A DNA stretch of 64,000 nt from Carboxylicivirga sediminis. GTDB lineage: Bacteria; Bacteroidota; Bacteroidia; Bacteroidales; Marinilabiliaceae. The position numbers and the translations under genes were made by a program. Positions within the stretch are counted from its first letter, which is position 1, and every line of letters begins with the position of its first letter. Below the pieces are notes generated by a model. That model was not told where the DNA came from and did no database searches. It saw only the letters and a list, made by a program, of their open reading frames with translations. The stretch spans positions 62,001-126,000 of the forward strand of contig NZ_JAGTAR010000016.1 in assembly GCF_018156225.1 (NCBI RefSeq), in the 5' to 3' direction. Positions 31,789 to 41,598 of the stretch are shown in pieces.

Positions 31789-34356
31789 ATGAACCAAATT
31801 GAGAAGTCGTATCGCGAACTGGTGGAGTTGAAATATCAGTTGTATAACAGCTTGTTTCTTACGCTGCCACTTCATGCTGTTCAGCAAACAGGGCTTTTAT
31901 TACCATTGTTGAACGAAGCGTGCGTAAAAGGATTGGAGAATGGCGAATCGCCAACAACTATTGTCAATAATTTTTTCAAAGAACACAAGCCTGAGTTAAC
32001 GGAACGTGAACGTATCTCGTTCTTATTTAAGATTATACAATATGTTGAGCGTCAAATAGTATTGATAGATGCATTGGAGGAAGCTGCCTATACCAAAATT
32101 CACCGTATGAATGATTCGGATTCATGGGGGCGCATTAAGCAAAAGGTAGAGAACCGCAAGCTAGATCAGCAGATGGATGAATTGTTGGATAGCTTTGGTA
32201 TCAGGGTTGTACTAACTGCTCACCCAACTCAATTCTATCCGGGACGAGTACTGGCGATCTCAACAGATTTAACAGAGGCAATCACTAATGATGAAGTTGG
32301 TTATGCGCGAGATCTACTTCAACAGCTTGGGAAAACACCCTTTTATCGTAAGCAAAAACCTTCGGCTTACGATGAAGCCATTGCATTAACGTGGTATCTG
32401 GGTAATATCTTCTATCCGGCTGTTGGCCAATTGCTTGATCGTATTGATGAGTTCTTTCCTGGTAAGATTGATCATAATAAAGAATTAATAACCATGGGCT
32501 TCTGGCCAGGCGGCGATAGGGATGGTAATCCGTTTGTGACGGTTGATACGACCCTAAAAGTTGCTCGAAAGTTGCGCTTTACTTTGACCACATGTTACCA
32601 TAATGAGCTTAAGGCTATCAAGAGGCGAATGAGTTTTCCCGGTGTTTACGATATTATTCATGAGCTGGATGAACTTTTTGTTGAAGAGCTTACCAATGCA
32701 TCAGGTGAAAGAAATGTAGACTTAAACCATCTGCTGAATCAATTAGATAAAGTTGAGAAGTTGCTGGAAGAAGAGCATCAGGGATTGTTTGTAGACAAGA
32801 TAAAATCCTTTAGACGTAAAATTAAGCAGTTTGGCTTTTTCTTTGCAAGTATTGATGTGCGTCAGGATAGTCGCGTGATAGGAAAGGCTTTTAATGAAGT
32901 AATGCGCGTGAATCCTGGTCTATTCCCTGAAGATTTGTGGGAGCGAACTGAGGTTGAACAATTGGATTTATTGTTAAAGGCAAAAGGCCGCATTGATACA
33001 AGCGTTTTTGAAGATGAACTGGTGCGTGACACACTCGAATCAATGAAGGCGATAAAAAGTATTCAAAAAGAAAATGGCGAGAGAGCTGCACATCGTTACA
33101 TCATAAGTAACTGTCGAGGAGTGGTTGATATTGCAAAAGTTTTTGCCTTAGCACGCTTGTGTAGCTGGGGTGATGAGCCTTTATCGATTGACATTGTTCC
33201 TCTATTTGAAACAGTAGATGATCTGAAAGGTGCAGGACAGTCAATGAAGACACTTTATAATCATCCAAAATACAAAACACATCTAGCCAACCGCAAGAAT
33301 AGACAAACGGTGATGCTTGGTTTTTCTGATGGTACAAAGGATGGTGGCTACCTGATGGCTAACTGGGGTATTTACAGGGCCAAAGAAGATATTACCTTGA
33401 TTTCGAGAGAGTACGATGTGGAAGTAGTGTTTTTTGACGGGCGTGGCGGACCGCCGGCGCGAGGTGGTGGTAATACACACCTGTTTTATTCGGCATTGGG
33501 TAAAACCATCGATAGCCATCAGATACAGCTCACTATACAAGGGCAAACCATTAGCTCACATTATGGCATTAAAGAAGCAGCTGCACACAACCTTGGCCAT
33601 TTGTTAACAGCAGGATTTGAAAACAACTTGTTTAATCGTGCTGATTCTGATTTAAGTGCTGGTCAGCGCGAGTTGATTGAAAAAATGTCAGTGGTTGGTT
33701 ATGAGAAGTATGCGGCGCTTAAGGCTCATCCCTTATTTATTCCGTTTTTGGAAGAAAGAAGTACCTTAAAATACTATGGATTAGCCAATATTGGCAGTCG
33801 CCCTTCGAAACGAGGATCTAGTGATAAACTGGAATTTGATGATTTAAGGGCTATTCCTTTTGTGGGAGCCTGGAGTCAGTTGAAGCAGAATGTACCAGGC
33901 TTTTATGGGTTGGGAACTGCTCTGAAAGAACAGGAAGATGCGGGTAAGCTCGAAGCTTGTCAGGAGCTGTATAATTCATCTATCTTCTTCAGAGCCTTAA
34001 TATCTAACAGTATGCAGAGTATGAGTAAAACCAACTTTGCATTAACAAAGTACATGGAGCAAGATAAGAAATTCGGTGAATTCTGGAAGATTATCTACAA
34101 TGAGTACTTGTTAACCAAAGAGATGGTTTTGAAGGTGTCTGGCGATGCTGAGTTACTGCAGGATAATGCCCGTAGCCGTAATAGTATTCGATTGCGTGAA
34201 AGTGTTGTGCTGCCATTACTGGCCATTCAGCAGTATGCGCTTATAGAGATTCAGAAATTACAGGATAAACCAGAAGATGAGCATCTGGCGCTCTATGAGC
34301 GGATGGTTATGCGTTCGCTGTTCGGAAATATTAATGCCAGTCGTAATTCTGTCTGA
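31789..34356 (+). CDS. ppc: Phosphoenolpyruvate carboxylase
   Basis: Forms oxaloacetate from PEP and bicarbonate. Visible landmarks are the catalytic His145 in LTAHPTQ, FWPGGDRDGNPF, GFSDGTKDGGY, the glycine-rich loop FDGRGGPPARGGG, QGQTISSHYG and the C-terminal part with SNSMQSMSKTNF. At 855 residues it is near the usual length but diverges from enterobacterial enzymes (AHPTQ in place of AHPTE). An upstream in-frame start at 31702 would add 29 residues with no similarity to the family; the promoter box at 31697 argues against it. Expected to feed the reductive branch of the citrate cycle, which leads to succinate or propionate. Confidence 0.92.
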   Translation: MNQIEKSYRELVELKYQLYNSLFLTLPLHAVQQTGLLLPLLNEACVKGLENGESPTTIVNNFFKEHKPELTERERISFLFKIIQYVERQIVLIDALEEAAYTKIHRMNDSDSWGRIKQKVENRKLDQQMDELLDSFGIRVVLTAHPTQFYPGRVLAISTDLTEAITNDEVGYARDLLQQLGKTPFYRKQKPSAYDEAIALTWYLGNIFYPAVGQLLDRIDEFFPGKIDHNKELITMGFWPGGDRDGNPFVTVDTTLKVARKLRFTLTTCYHNELKAIKRRMSFPGVYDIIHELDELFVEELTNASGERNVDLNHLLNQLDKVEKLLEEEHQGLFVDKIKSFRRKIKQFGFFFASIDVRQDSRVIGKAFNEVMRVNPGLFPEDLWERTEVEQLDLLLKAKGRIDTSVFEDELVRDTLESMKAIKSIQKENGERAAHRYIISNCRGVVDIAKVFALARLCSWGDEPLSIDIVPLFETVDDLKGAGQSMKTLYNHPKYKTHLANRKNRQTVMLGFSDGTKDGGYLMANWGIYRAKEDITLISREYDVEVVFFDGRGGPPARGGGNTHLFYSALGKTIDSHQIQLTIQGQTISSHYGIKEAAAHNLGHLLTAGFENNLFNRADSDLSAGQRELIEKMSVVGYEKYAALKAHPLFIPFLEERSTLKYYGLANIGSRPSKRGSSDKLEFDDLRAIPFVGAWSQLKQNVPGFYGLGTALKEQEDAGKLEACQELYNSSIFFRALISNSMQSMSKTNFALTKYMEQDKKFGEFWKIIYNEYLLTKEMVLKVSGDAELLQDNARSRNSIRLRESVVLPLLAIQQYALIEIQKLQDKPEDEHLALYERMVMRSLFGNINASRNSV

Positions 34357-34374
34357 TATAAAAGCATAGGCATA

Positions 34375-34422
34375 GATATAACAAGAGGCTCAGTCATAAT
34401 GACTGAGCCTCTTTGTTATATC
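34375..34422. terminator. Long bidirectional stem-loop terminator
   Basis: Arms of 23 and 24 bases form an almost perfect helix with one bulged base (core AGAGGCTCAGTCAT/ATGACTGAGCCTCT) and a one-base centre. It lies between the converging ppc and porin genes. The stem is longer than needed and the T-run is broken. Confidence 0.7.
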
Positions 34423-34433
34423 AAACTAGTTAT

Positions 34434-35717
34434 TTAGTCTTTTTTCGTCTCAAATAAAGTAGGTTTAAAGGTTAGTTGAACCCATGCCCAGCTATTGCCT
34501 GTGCTATTTTCTTCAACACCTTTGATGGCATATAGAGCATCTTTAGCAAACATATGTGAGTAACCAAAATCTAACTGCACCTGACCTTTATGAGAATATC
34601 CGCACCATAAATCAATTTCAGTACCTAAGCCTTGGTTGAAATTATCAAGTTTACCATCAGCGCTAAAGAAGTGAATGGCTCCATTGAATTTAACTTTACC
34701 AGGTTTAAAATCACCTTTGATGTAAATATCATTCAGTCCAACATTGTTTCCATGATTCCCAACGTAGAAATAATCCATGAATCCATTGAACTTATGGTTT
34801 GTGCCGTATAATGGAGCGAAAGAATTTAATTTGTCAGCACCAGATTGATCAGTCCCAGAAAGAAGTTCGTAACCAGCACCGATGTTAGCTTTCTCATTTA
34901 ATCCCATTATGGCGTCAATCGAAAAGTTAAATGCCGAAAGGTCTACTTTGTCATCTGGTGTTCCAAAATTATTTTTAAGAACTTCTTCTCCGAATTGATA
35001 GTACAGATTACCAGCTAACTTGATGCCGCTTATTTCAGTTTTAATATGAGTTCCTAAAGTGCGACTGCAAATAATGTCTTGTTTTGTAACTGTGCCATTT
35101 GCAAATTCAAGGTTTTGAGTTTTTCCGTTATTAAGGAATAATATACTGGCAGAATAAGAGTCACCTTTTCGATTTAACCATAAAAACTGCATGCGTTTAT
35201 AGGCATCAGGACCTGTGTAAATGTTGTTATTTAGGTTTTGGTTGTGATATGCAAATCCCAGGTGGACATTAATTTTTCCTTGGTATTTTAATAACGCCAA
35301 ATCATGCGAACGAGCTTGTTGAGCCCATCCTACACTACCAAGAATGCGATGGTCGTCATAAACCAGTTGTTGACGACCAGCTTTCAATGATAGCTTCTTA
35401 TTCATAAACCATTCAGCCCACGCTTGATGCAGGTATACAACGTTATTGCCATTTGTAGTGAGTTGCCTTTCAGCTCCCCATTGACGAACATCTTGCATGA
35501 CAACACCTATTGCGAAATCATCATTTTTAAAATCTAAATTTAGACGTGTTCTTTGTGTAGTAATTACTGAAGCATCTTGTCCCTCAAATGCTGGTGTTTT
35601 AACCCCATGGTTATATTCTGTTCGCGGTCTTACTTCTGCAGATATTTTAACCTGCGCATATAGCGTGCTTCCTGCTAACAATAAGCCAGCAAGAGCAAAT
35701 ATGTATTTCAGTTTCAT
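34434..35717 (-). CDS. Alginate-export-like outer membrane porin
   Basis: A 427-residue protein with a signal peptide ending in TLYAQ and the alternating pattern of a large beta-barrel up to its C-terminus (WVQLTFKPT). The sequence KAGRQQLVYDDHRILGSVGW is typical of the alginate-export porin family, which in practice covers many anion and sugar channels. It is on the same strand as nrfH and nrfA and 73 bases after nrfA, so it is probably part of that operon and may carry nitrite or nitrate through the outer membrane; that is inference. An outer membrane channel for other solutes remains possible. Confidence 0.8.
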   Translation of the reverse strand: MKLKYIFALAGLLLAGSTLYAQVKISAEVRPRTEYNHGVKTPAFEGQDASVITTQRTRLNLDFKNDDFAIGVVMQDVRQWGAERQLTTNGNNVVYLHQAWAEWFMNKKLSLKAGRQQLVYDDHRILGSVGWAQQARSHDLALLKYQGKINVHLGFAYHNQNLNNNIYTGPDAYKRMQFLWLNRKGDSYSASILFLNNGKTQNLEFANGTVTKQDIICSRTLGTHIKTEISGIKLAGNLYYQFGEEVLKNNFGTPDDKVDLSAFNFSIDAIMGLNEKANIGAGYELLSGTDQSGADKLNSFAPLYGTNHKFNGFMDYFYVGNHGNNVGLNDIYIKGDFKPGKVKFNGAIHFFSADGKLDNFNQGLGTEIDLWCGYSHKGQVQLDFGYSHMFAKDALYAIKGVEENSTGNSWAWVQLTFKPTLFETKKD

Positions 35718-35790
35718 AAATTTTTTGATTTAGGTGAATGTACTAAGCCCTTTTCGAAACAATTTATTGCCTCGAAAAGAGCTTAAGTAT

Positions 35791-37305
35791 TTATTTCATT
35801 GAAACAGTATAGCCTGATTCACGTTTTTTGCCTTCTTCTTTCCATTGAGGCAGCACATTTTTCAGGAATTCATTCTTTTCAGATTGAAGCTTTTCAACTG
35901 GTAGGCCAATAAATTCCTGAGCTTTGGCTTTTGTTGCGATATCGGGATATGGCACCTCTTCATTATGTCCTAAGTCGGCCAGCAGACGAGCCAGTTTAAT
36001 GCGACCTTCCTGAGCAACTGTAATACCTGTAGAGATAACTCTCCCAGTTTCAACAGGTGAGTGGAATGAGCCACCATGACTTGCTGCAGCGTAATCCCAG
36101 CGCCATTGAGCATGGCGGATATCGGTTAAGATACCTTTCATCTGCTCTTCGGTTGCTCCCAAGTCCCAGGCTGTTTTAGCCTCAACGTGCATGCGTACAA
36201 TCAGCTCTTCTAATTTATCACGGTTTTCGATAATACGATCCTGACGCTCATAAACATCCTGCACCAGGCTGGCTGTTTCTTCACGGTGACAAACCTGACA
36301 TGAATTAGCTACATTATTAAGAGGGCTTTGGATATGGTGATCGGTGAATTTCACACCACCTTCACTCTTATAAGGCATATGGCAATCAGCACATGATACA
36401 CCGCGTTTAGCATGAACACCAGTTAAATATACTTCATAACCAGGGTGCTGGGCTTTAAGCATTGGCGCACGGCTCAGTTTATGTGTCCAGTCAGAAAATT
36501 CTATTTCATCATAGTATTCTTCCATTGCTTCAACGCTCATGCCTTTATCCCACGGGAAGGTTAGGTATGGTGAACCAGGATGACTTTTTTTATCAAAATA
36601 GTACTCTACGTGACATTGAGCACATACCAATGAACGCATTTCCTGATGGCTTGCTTCGTTAATATCTTTGCCCATTCTTTCGAAGGCTTCAACAAGAGCC
36701 GGACGAGTTATTTTCAGGTTCATTGTTTTAGAGTCGTGACAATCGGCACATCCGATGGCATTCATTACCTCAGGTCCTTTTTGCTCCCATGTGCCTTTAT
36801 AAAATTCGGCTGGTCCCATTTCTGCCATTAAACGAGGTACGTCCGGACTTTTACAAGTCCAGCATGTGTTTGGCATCGGGCTTTTCTTTTCGTCAGAAGG
36901 AGCACCGGTACGCAGTGTGTTGTGAATATCCTCAACGGCATACATATGACCGCGTCCCTGATTGTAATCTTTTGAAAAACCATAACCAGCCCATAGAACC
37001 ACCAATCGAGGATCTACCTCCAGCATATCAATCATCGCTCCACCATTGTATTTGCTGGCAAAGGTGGTGTCTTTAGTTTTCATATAGGATTGGTATTCCT
37101 TAGGGAAGTTCTGGCCCCATACCTCATTACGAGGCTCTGTTGGTTCGTGTTGAACTTTAGGAGTATATGCAAAAACTGCCTCTGCTCTGCGTTCCATCAC
37201 AGATGACGCCAGTAATCCAAGTAAGAAAACTGCAACTATGGTTACTAAAAATATTGCCCAGCCTAGCCAGGGTTTGTCTTTTATTTGTTCACGTATAGGT
37301 TTCAT
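35791..37305 (-). CDS. nrfA: Cytochrome c nitrite reductase, catalytic subunit
   Basis: A 504-residue pentahaem enzyme reducing nitrite to ammonium with six electrons. The active-site haem uses the special CxxCK motif (Cys148, Cys151, Lys152). The four other haems use CxxCH at 186-190, 228-232, 305-309 and 336-340. An N-terminal helix (IFLVTIVAVFLLGLLA) acts as signal or membrane anchor. It lies 18 bases after nrfH and receives electrons from it. All haem ligands expected for the family are present. Confidence 0.98.
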   Translation of the reverse strand: MKPIREQIKDKPWLGWAIFLVTIVAVFLLGLLASSVMERRAEAVFAYTPKVQHEPTEPRNEVWGQNFPKEYQSYMKTKDTTFASKYNGGAMIDMLEVDPRLVVLWAGYGFSKDYNQGRGHMYAVEDIHNTLRTGAPSDEKKSPMPNTCWTCKSPDVPRLMAEMGPAEFYKGTWEQKGPEVMNAIGCADCHDSKTMNLKITRPALVEAFERMGKDINEASHQEMRSLVCAQCHVEYYFDKKSHPGSPYLTFPWDKGMSVEAMEEYYDEIEFSDWTHKLSRAPMLKAQHPGYEVYLTGVHAKRGVSCADCHMPYKSEGGVKFTDHHIQSPLNNVANSCQVCHREETASLVQDVYERQDRIIENRDKLEELIVRMHVEAKTAWDLGATEEQMKGILTDIRHAQWRWDYAAASHGGSFHSPVETGRVISTGITVAQEGRIKLARLLADLGHNEEVPYPDIATKAKAQEFIGLPVEKLQSEKNEFLKNVLPQWKEEGKKRESGYTVSMK

Positions 37306-37323
37306 ATTCGTTTTTGATTTAGG

Positions 37324-37908
37324 TTATTTCTCATTTAATTCTTTAAGCCAATCAGGGAGAGGACTCTCCGGAACCGGCACACGGGCATGAGGCACGCTTG
37401 ATAAGCTATTGACCCTACCATGAGGTGTTTCGCGATGACACTCCCAACAAAAGCGGTCGCTAATGTTTTGATGAACATCAGGTTTATAAGCCAATAGTTT
37501 GTCGTCCGTAATGAGTTGCTCATGACATCTGACACAGTTTTGCTGAACGACGTGCTGGCCTTCTTCTTTGATAAAGATAACTTGTGGTTCGGCACGCATA
37601 GTGAAAACAGAAGCGTGACGCATACCATCCTTAGCTTTAAAAAAATAGGTATTCAGTACATTGTCGTGTGGCACATGACAATCATTACAGGTGGCGACTT
37701 CTCTGTGTGCACTATGGCTCCATGTGGCAAACTGAGGTGCCATAATATGGCAATTGACACAGGTTTTGGGATCGTCTGAAAGGTACGAATGTGCCCGGGA
37801 GACATAAAAAACATAGAAGCCCAAACCAACAAAAACACCTGCTGCCAGTATTACAGGCACTTTCCAGTGTTCCGGAGGTTTAAGAAAATCGTAGAATTTT
37901 TTTGGCAT
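37324..37908 (-). CDS. nrfH: Cytochrome c nitrite reductase, membrane subunit
   Basis: A 194-residue quinol dehydrogenase of the NapC/NirT family. It has one N-terminal helix (VPVILAAGVFVGLGFYVFYV) and four CxxCH haem sites at 50-54, 74-78, 125-129 and 154-158. It oxidises menaquinol in the inner membrane and passes electrons to NrfA, encoded 18 bases downstream. Confidence 0.97.
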   Translation of the reverse strand: MPKKFYDFLKPPEHWKVPVILAAGVFVGLGFYVFYVSRAHSYLSDDPKTCVNCHIMAPQFATWSHSAHREVATCNDCHVPHDNVLNTYFFKAKDGMRHASVFTMRAEPQVIFIKEEGQHVVQQNCVRCHEQLITDDKLLAYKPDVHQNISDRFCWECHRETPHGRVNSLSSVPHARVPVPESPLPDWLKELNEK

Positions 37909-38040
37909 ACACTTTTTAGATTTAGATTAGTGAATAAAAATTAAAGTATTTAATAATGATAATCAATCATACAGGTAGCTAAATGCTTATTAATAACTGT
38001 TCTAAATAATTCTATATTAGAATGATAGAATATACAAAAG

Positions 38041-38070
38041 CCTGCATGTTTGTGAAAGATGCAGGTTTTT
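38041..38070 (-). terminator. Terminator after hcp
   Basis: CCTGCAT and ATGCAGG arms with flanking A- and T-runs. Placed after the end of hcp on the minus strand; it separates hcp from the nrfH promoter region. Confidence 0.65.
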
Positions 38071-38103
38071 GTATATAATTATCTGATAAGTCCAATTGTT
38101 ACT

Positions 38104-39735
38104 TTAATTAATCCATTTTTCAATATCCTCCTGTGGAGTACTGATTGTTCCTATACCAAACGTGTCAACTAATATGTTTGCTACATTTGGAGATAAGAAT
38201 GCTGGTAATGTTGGCCCAAGGTTGATATTTTTAACCCCCAGGTGAAGGAGTGCTAATAATACTATTACAGCTTTTTGCTCATACCAGGCAATGTTGTAAA
38301 CGATTGGTAAATCATTGATGTCATCAAGGCCAAATACCTCCTTAAGTTTGAGGGCTGTTACAGCCAGGCTGTATGAGTCGTTACACTGACCTGCATCCAA
38401 TACGCGAGGAATACCACCGATATCACCTAAAGGCAATTTGTTATATCTGTATTTTGCACATCCGGCAGTTAATATTACAGTGTCTTGTGGTAATTCGCTG
38501 GCAAAGTCCGTATAATAGTTGCGATCTTTCATCCGGCCATCACAACCAGCCATGACCACAAACTTTTTAATAGCGCCTCCTTTTACAGCTTCAACTACCT
38601 TATCGGCCAATTGTAATACCTGATTGTGAGCAAATCCTCCAATTATTTCTCCGGTTTCAATTTCGGTTGGTGCAGCACATTTTTTGGCATGTTCAATAAC
38701 GGCAGAGAAATCTTTTGCCTCACCATTAACTCTGTCGGCAATGTGCGTACAGCCATCAAAACCAGAAGCACCAGTTGTATAAATACGGTCTTTGTATGAA
38801 GCTTTTGGTGGTACAATACAGTTGGTGGTGAATAGGATAGGACCGTTGAATGTTTCAAATTCTTCGGTTTGCTTCCACCAAGCGCTTCCATAGTTACCAA
38901 CAAAATTCTCATATTTCTTGAATTTTGGGTAGTAGTGAGCTGGTAACATTTCGCTATGCGTATAAACATCCACGCCTGTACCTTGCGTTTGTTCAAGCAA
39001 TTCCTCTAAATCCTTTAAATCATGACCGCTTATTAGGATACCAGGCTTATCGCCAACGCCAATGTTTACTGATGTTATTTCAGGATTACCAAATGATTCG
39101 GTATTGGCCTTATCCAATAAAGCCATTACATCCACACCAAACTTACCGCATTCCAATACCAATCCAACTAATTCATCAGCTGAGATATCTTCAGATAGTG
39201 TGGCCACTAAAGCTTTTTTGGCAAAGGTGTAGATTTCCTCATTCTCATATCCCAGATTCCAGGCGTGCTCACCATAGGCAGCCATTCCCTTTAAACCATA
39301 GGTCAACAACTCTTTTAATGAGCGTATATCCTCATTTTCGATGGATAAAATGCCAATTAGTAAAGCTTTTGATTCCATGGCATTTTCATCATCGGCTCTA
39401 TAAGTAGCGCAATCATGAAGTGTATCTGGTGTATCAATCTGTGCTTTAATTTCATCTTGAAGGGCGTATCCTTCTTTGATTTTAGCTGCAATTTTATTGC
39501 GATCAAAATTCGCATTGGTAATAGTGATGAATAGTGAATCGATGATAAATTTATTGGCTTTCGCACCATCGATTCCTTTTTTGTCAGCCAATTGACTTAA
39601 AAGGGCAATACCCTTAGTTGTGTATAATAATAGATCCTGAAGGTTCGCAACATCCGAAGTTTTACCACAAACTCCTTTAATTTCACAGCCTGTACCTTTG
39701 GCCGCTTCCTGACATTGATAACAAAACATACTCAT
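38104..39735 (-). CDS. hcp: Hybrid cluster protein (hydroxylamine / NO reductase)
   Basis: A 543-residue hybrid cluster protein. The N-terminal cluster Cys are 5, 8, 17 and 23 (C-x2-C-x8-C-x5-C), the spacing of strict anaerobes that bind a [4Fe-4S] cluster rather than the enterobacterial [2Fe-2S]. The C-terminal half carries the hybrid-cluster ligands, seen in the segments around [13 protein letters not shown] and AGCAKYRYN. It reduces hydroxylamine in vitro and is best known as an NO reductase that protects cells. It follows the Fe-S protein gene on the same strand and lies close to nrfHA, whose activity can produce NO and hydroxylamine. Confidence 0.97.
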   Translation of the reverse strand: MSMFCYQCQEAAKGTGCEIKGVCGKTSDVANLQDLLLYTTKGIALLSQLADKKGIDGAKANKFIIDSLFITITNANFDRNKIAAKIKEGYALQDEIKAQIDTPDTLHDCATYRADDENAMESKALLIGILSIENEDIRSLKELLTYGLKGMAAYGEHAWNLGYENEEIYTFAKKALVATLSEDISADELVGLVLECGKFGVDVMALLDKANTESFGNPEITSVNIGVGDKPGILISGHDLKDLEELLEQTQGTGVDVYTHSEMLPAHYYPKFKKYENFVGNYGSAWWKQTEEFETFNGPILFTTNCIVPPKASYKDRIYTTGASGFDGCTHIADRVNGEAKDFSAVIEHAKKCAAPTEIETGEIIGGFAHNQVLQLADKVVEAVKGGAIKKFVVMAGCDGRMKDRNYYTDFASELPQDTVILTAGCAKYRYNKLPLGDIGGIPRVLDAGQCNDSYSLAVTALKLKEVFGLDDINDLPIVYNIAWYEQKAVIVLLALLHLGVKNINLGPTLPAFLSPNVANILVDTFGIGTISTPQEDIEKWIN

Positions 39736-39930
39736 GATTATCTGATTTTAGTTATTGATTGTGTTTTTAAATTTCAGTTGTTTACAGAAAGTGAGAAATG
39801 CCGTAATGAGTTGACTACCCGGATGGATGATTGAGGCACTTCTCACCTAACCCTTATTTTAATAGACATAAATGTTATCGGCTAAAGCAGGGGCTTTTTG
39901 AAGCCCGCTGCTTGTTTCCCTTTGCCCAAT

Positions 39931-40815
39931 TTATACCCACTCTTCTTTTAATATTTCACCTTCTATTGAAACCACCGCCAGTTTAAGAGGAATCTTTCTG
40001 GAGGCCTGTTCTATTGCCATTTTGGCTTGTTGCAGCAGACCACCACAGCATGGTACCTGCATAATAGCAACTGTTAATGTGTTTATTTTAGCCTGGTCAA
40101 TCATTTGTACCAGCTTATCTACATAAATATCCTGGTTGCTGTCAAGTTTAGGACAAGCGATGCCAACACTTCTTCCTTTTAAAAACTTACTGTGGAAATT
40201 GCCCATTGCAAAAGCTATGCAGTCAGCTGCCAGTACCATATCAGAATCTCTGAAATAAGGTGCCATTGGGTTGACCAGATGCATCTGCACCGGCCACTGT
40301 CGAAGTTCAGAAGGTGCGTCACCTGTATTTTCTGAAGCAGTTGGTGCTGCTGTTGGTCGTTCAATAGCGCGTGCTGCTGATCCCGGGCAACCGCCACCTG
40401 CATGTCCTTGTTGCATAACTGATGTTTTAGGTTTATGAACCTGGCGGATAACTTCATCAACTTTGAAGATTAGTTGTGCTTCGTTCTCTTTGAGCCAGTT
40501 AACAGCCTGTTTTAAAAATGTTACTTCGTTATGATCTTTTAAGTGCTTTAAATGAGCTACAACAGTATTAATGCCTTTGTCAACCATTATCTCCATCACC
40601 TTAATTTCATCATATGGCTCAGCTTCACGTTTTTCAATGGTCATCGCATCTTGTGGACAATGATTCAAACACGCTCCTAATCCATCACACATCAGGTCGC
40701 TAATTAAACGTGCTTTACCATCAATAATTTGTAAAGCGCCTTCGTGACATGAAGGAATGCATACTCCGCAACCATTACATTTATCTTCGTCTATTTTAAC
40801 TACGTCTCTTATCAT
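39931..40815 (-). CDS. Ferredoxin-like Fe-S protein linked to hcp
   Basis: About 294 residues. The N-terminus binds Fe-S clusters: Cys13-x2-Cys16-x2-Cys19-x3-Cys23 and a second set Cys43, Cys49 and Cys53. The rest is a longer domain with a Cys-Cys pair in VPCCGG that could bind another cofactor. I do not know the family function; it may deliver electrons to Hcp, a role filled by Hcr in enteric bacteria. An upstream ATG at 40863 would add 16 residues unlike the family start MIRDVVKIDEDKC; 40815 is preferred. A perfect inverted repeat stands 59 bases before the start, between this gene and the regulator on the other strand. Confidence 0.75.
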   Translation of the reverse strand: MIRDVVKIDEDKCNGCGVCIPSCHEGALQIIDGKARLISDLMCDGLGACLNHCPQDAMTIEKREAEPYDEIKVMEIMVDKGINTVVAHLKHLKDHNEVTFLKQAVNWLKENEAQLIFKVDEVIRQVHKPKTSVMQQGHAGGGCPGSAARAIERPTAAPTASENTGDAPSELRQWPVQMHLVNPMAPYFRDSDMVLAADCIAFAMGNFHSKFLKGRSVGIACPKLDSNQDIYVDKLVQMIDQAKINTLTVAIMQVPCCGGLLQQAKMAIEQASRKIPLKLAVVSIEGEILKEEWV

Positions 40816-40873
40816 TGTATTTATTTTTATCATTTCTACATCAGCAAAAGTAGGGTATGACACTGATCAAGGC

Positions 40874-40889
40874 TGTAACAAATGTTACA
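40874..40889. promoter_or_regulatory. Probable HcpR / Crp-Fnr operator
   Basis: TGTAACAAATGTTACA is a perfect 6+4+6 inverted repeat between the divergent Fe-S protein and the Crp/Fnr regulator genes. Shape and half-site are of the Crp/Fnr class and it stands where an HcpR-like regulator would control both. No equally good copy was found before hcp or nrfH. Confidence 0.65.
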
Positions 40890-40932
40890 AAATCGAAAAT
40901 AATTTATAATTTGGTACAAAATTACTTAAACT

Positions 40933-41598
40933 ATGGAGCTGCTAACTAAATGCCCGTTATTTAAAGGTATTGATTATGAGGTGATAAGTCAATTGTTAAA
41001 TCAAATACCATATCAGGTAAAAAAATATGAGAAGGACCATATGATTGCTCAAAGTGGCGAGGAGTGCCGTTCATTAATGATTGTGTTAAAAGGGAGCGTT
41101 AAGGGTGAAATGATTGATTATTCGGGCAAAGCCATTAAAATTGAGGATATAGAACCACCAAGACCGCTTGCAATCGCCTTTTTATTTGGTAAGAATAATA
41201 CTTGTCCGGTGAATATTGTGGCCAATAAGTCGGTTGAGATTCTTCATATTCCCAAAAAGTCGGTTGTTTCGATGATGCAGCTTAATTCAGCTGTCCTCAA
41301 CAATTTTATGAATATCATATCCAGTAAAACGCAATTCCTTTCAGACAAAATAAGGTTTCTGTCATTTCAAACGATTAGAGGGAAGATTGCGCATTATTTA
41401 TTGCAGCAAGCAGGACCGGTCGATGGCGAAATACTGCTTTCTAAAAGTCAGGAGGAGTTGGCCAATATGTTTGGTGTGACTCGCCCGTCATTAGGAAGAG
41501 CTTTGCGCGAATTGCACAATGAGGGTGTGATTGAAGCAAAAGGTAAAAGTATTAAGATTGCCAATAGAGAAGCATTGATTAACCAGCTGAAGAAATAA
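40933..41598 (+). CDS. Crp/Fnr-family regulator, HcpR-like
   Basis: A 221-residue transcription factor. An N-terminal cyclic-nucleotide-binding-type barrel (about 1-115), a dimer helix (about 118-140) and a C-terminal winged HTH with SQEELANMFGVTRPSLGRAL. There are no Cys ligands for an Fe-S cluster like those at the N-terminus of Fnr, so sensing would be by another route, such as haem binding known for HcpR proteins. It is divergent from the hcp-linked genes with the palindrome between, suggesting it controls them and itself in response to nitrogen oxides. The exact ligand is not shown by the sequence. Confidence 0.85.
   Translation: MELLTKCPLFKGIDYEVISQLLNQIPYQVKKYEKDHMIAQSGEECRSLMIVLKGSVKGEMIDYSGKAIKIEDIEPPRPLAIAFLFGKNNTCPVNIVANKSVEILHIPKKSVVSMMQLNSAVLNNFMNIISSKTQFLSDKIRFLSFQTIRGKIAHYLLQQAGPVDGEILLSKSQEELANMFGVTRPSLGRALRELHNEGVIEAKGKSIKIANREALINQLKK

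Noticed and set aside
38009-38023. ATTCTATATTAGAAT inverted repeat before nrfH
   Set aside because: AT-rich and short, does not match the HcpR-type site, and could be chance; kept out of the feature list.
39736-39930. Search for a copy of the TGTAAC-N4-GTTACA site before hcp
   Set aside because: Only loose half-sites (TTTACA, ATGTTA) were seen, not a symmetric site; hcp may depend on the promoter of the Fe-S protein gene.
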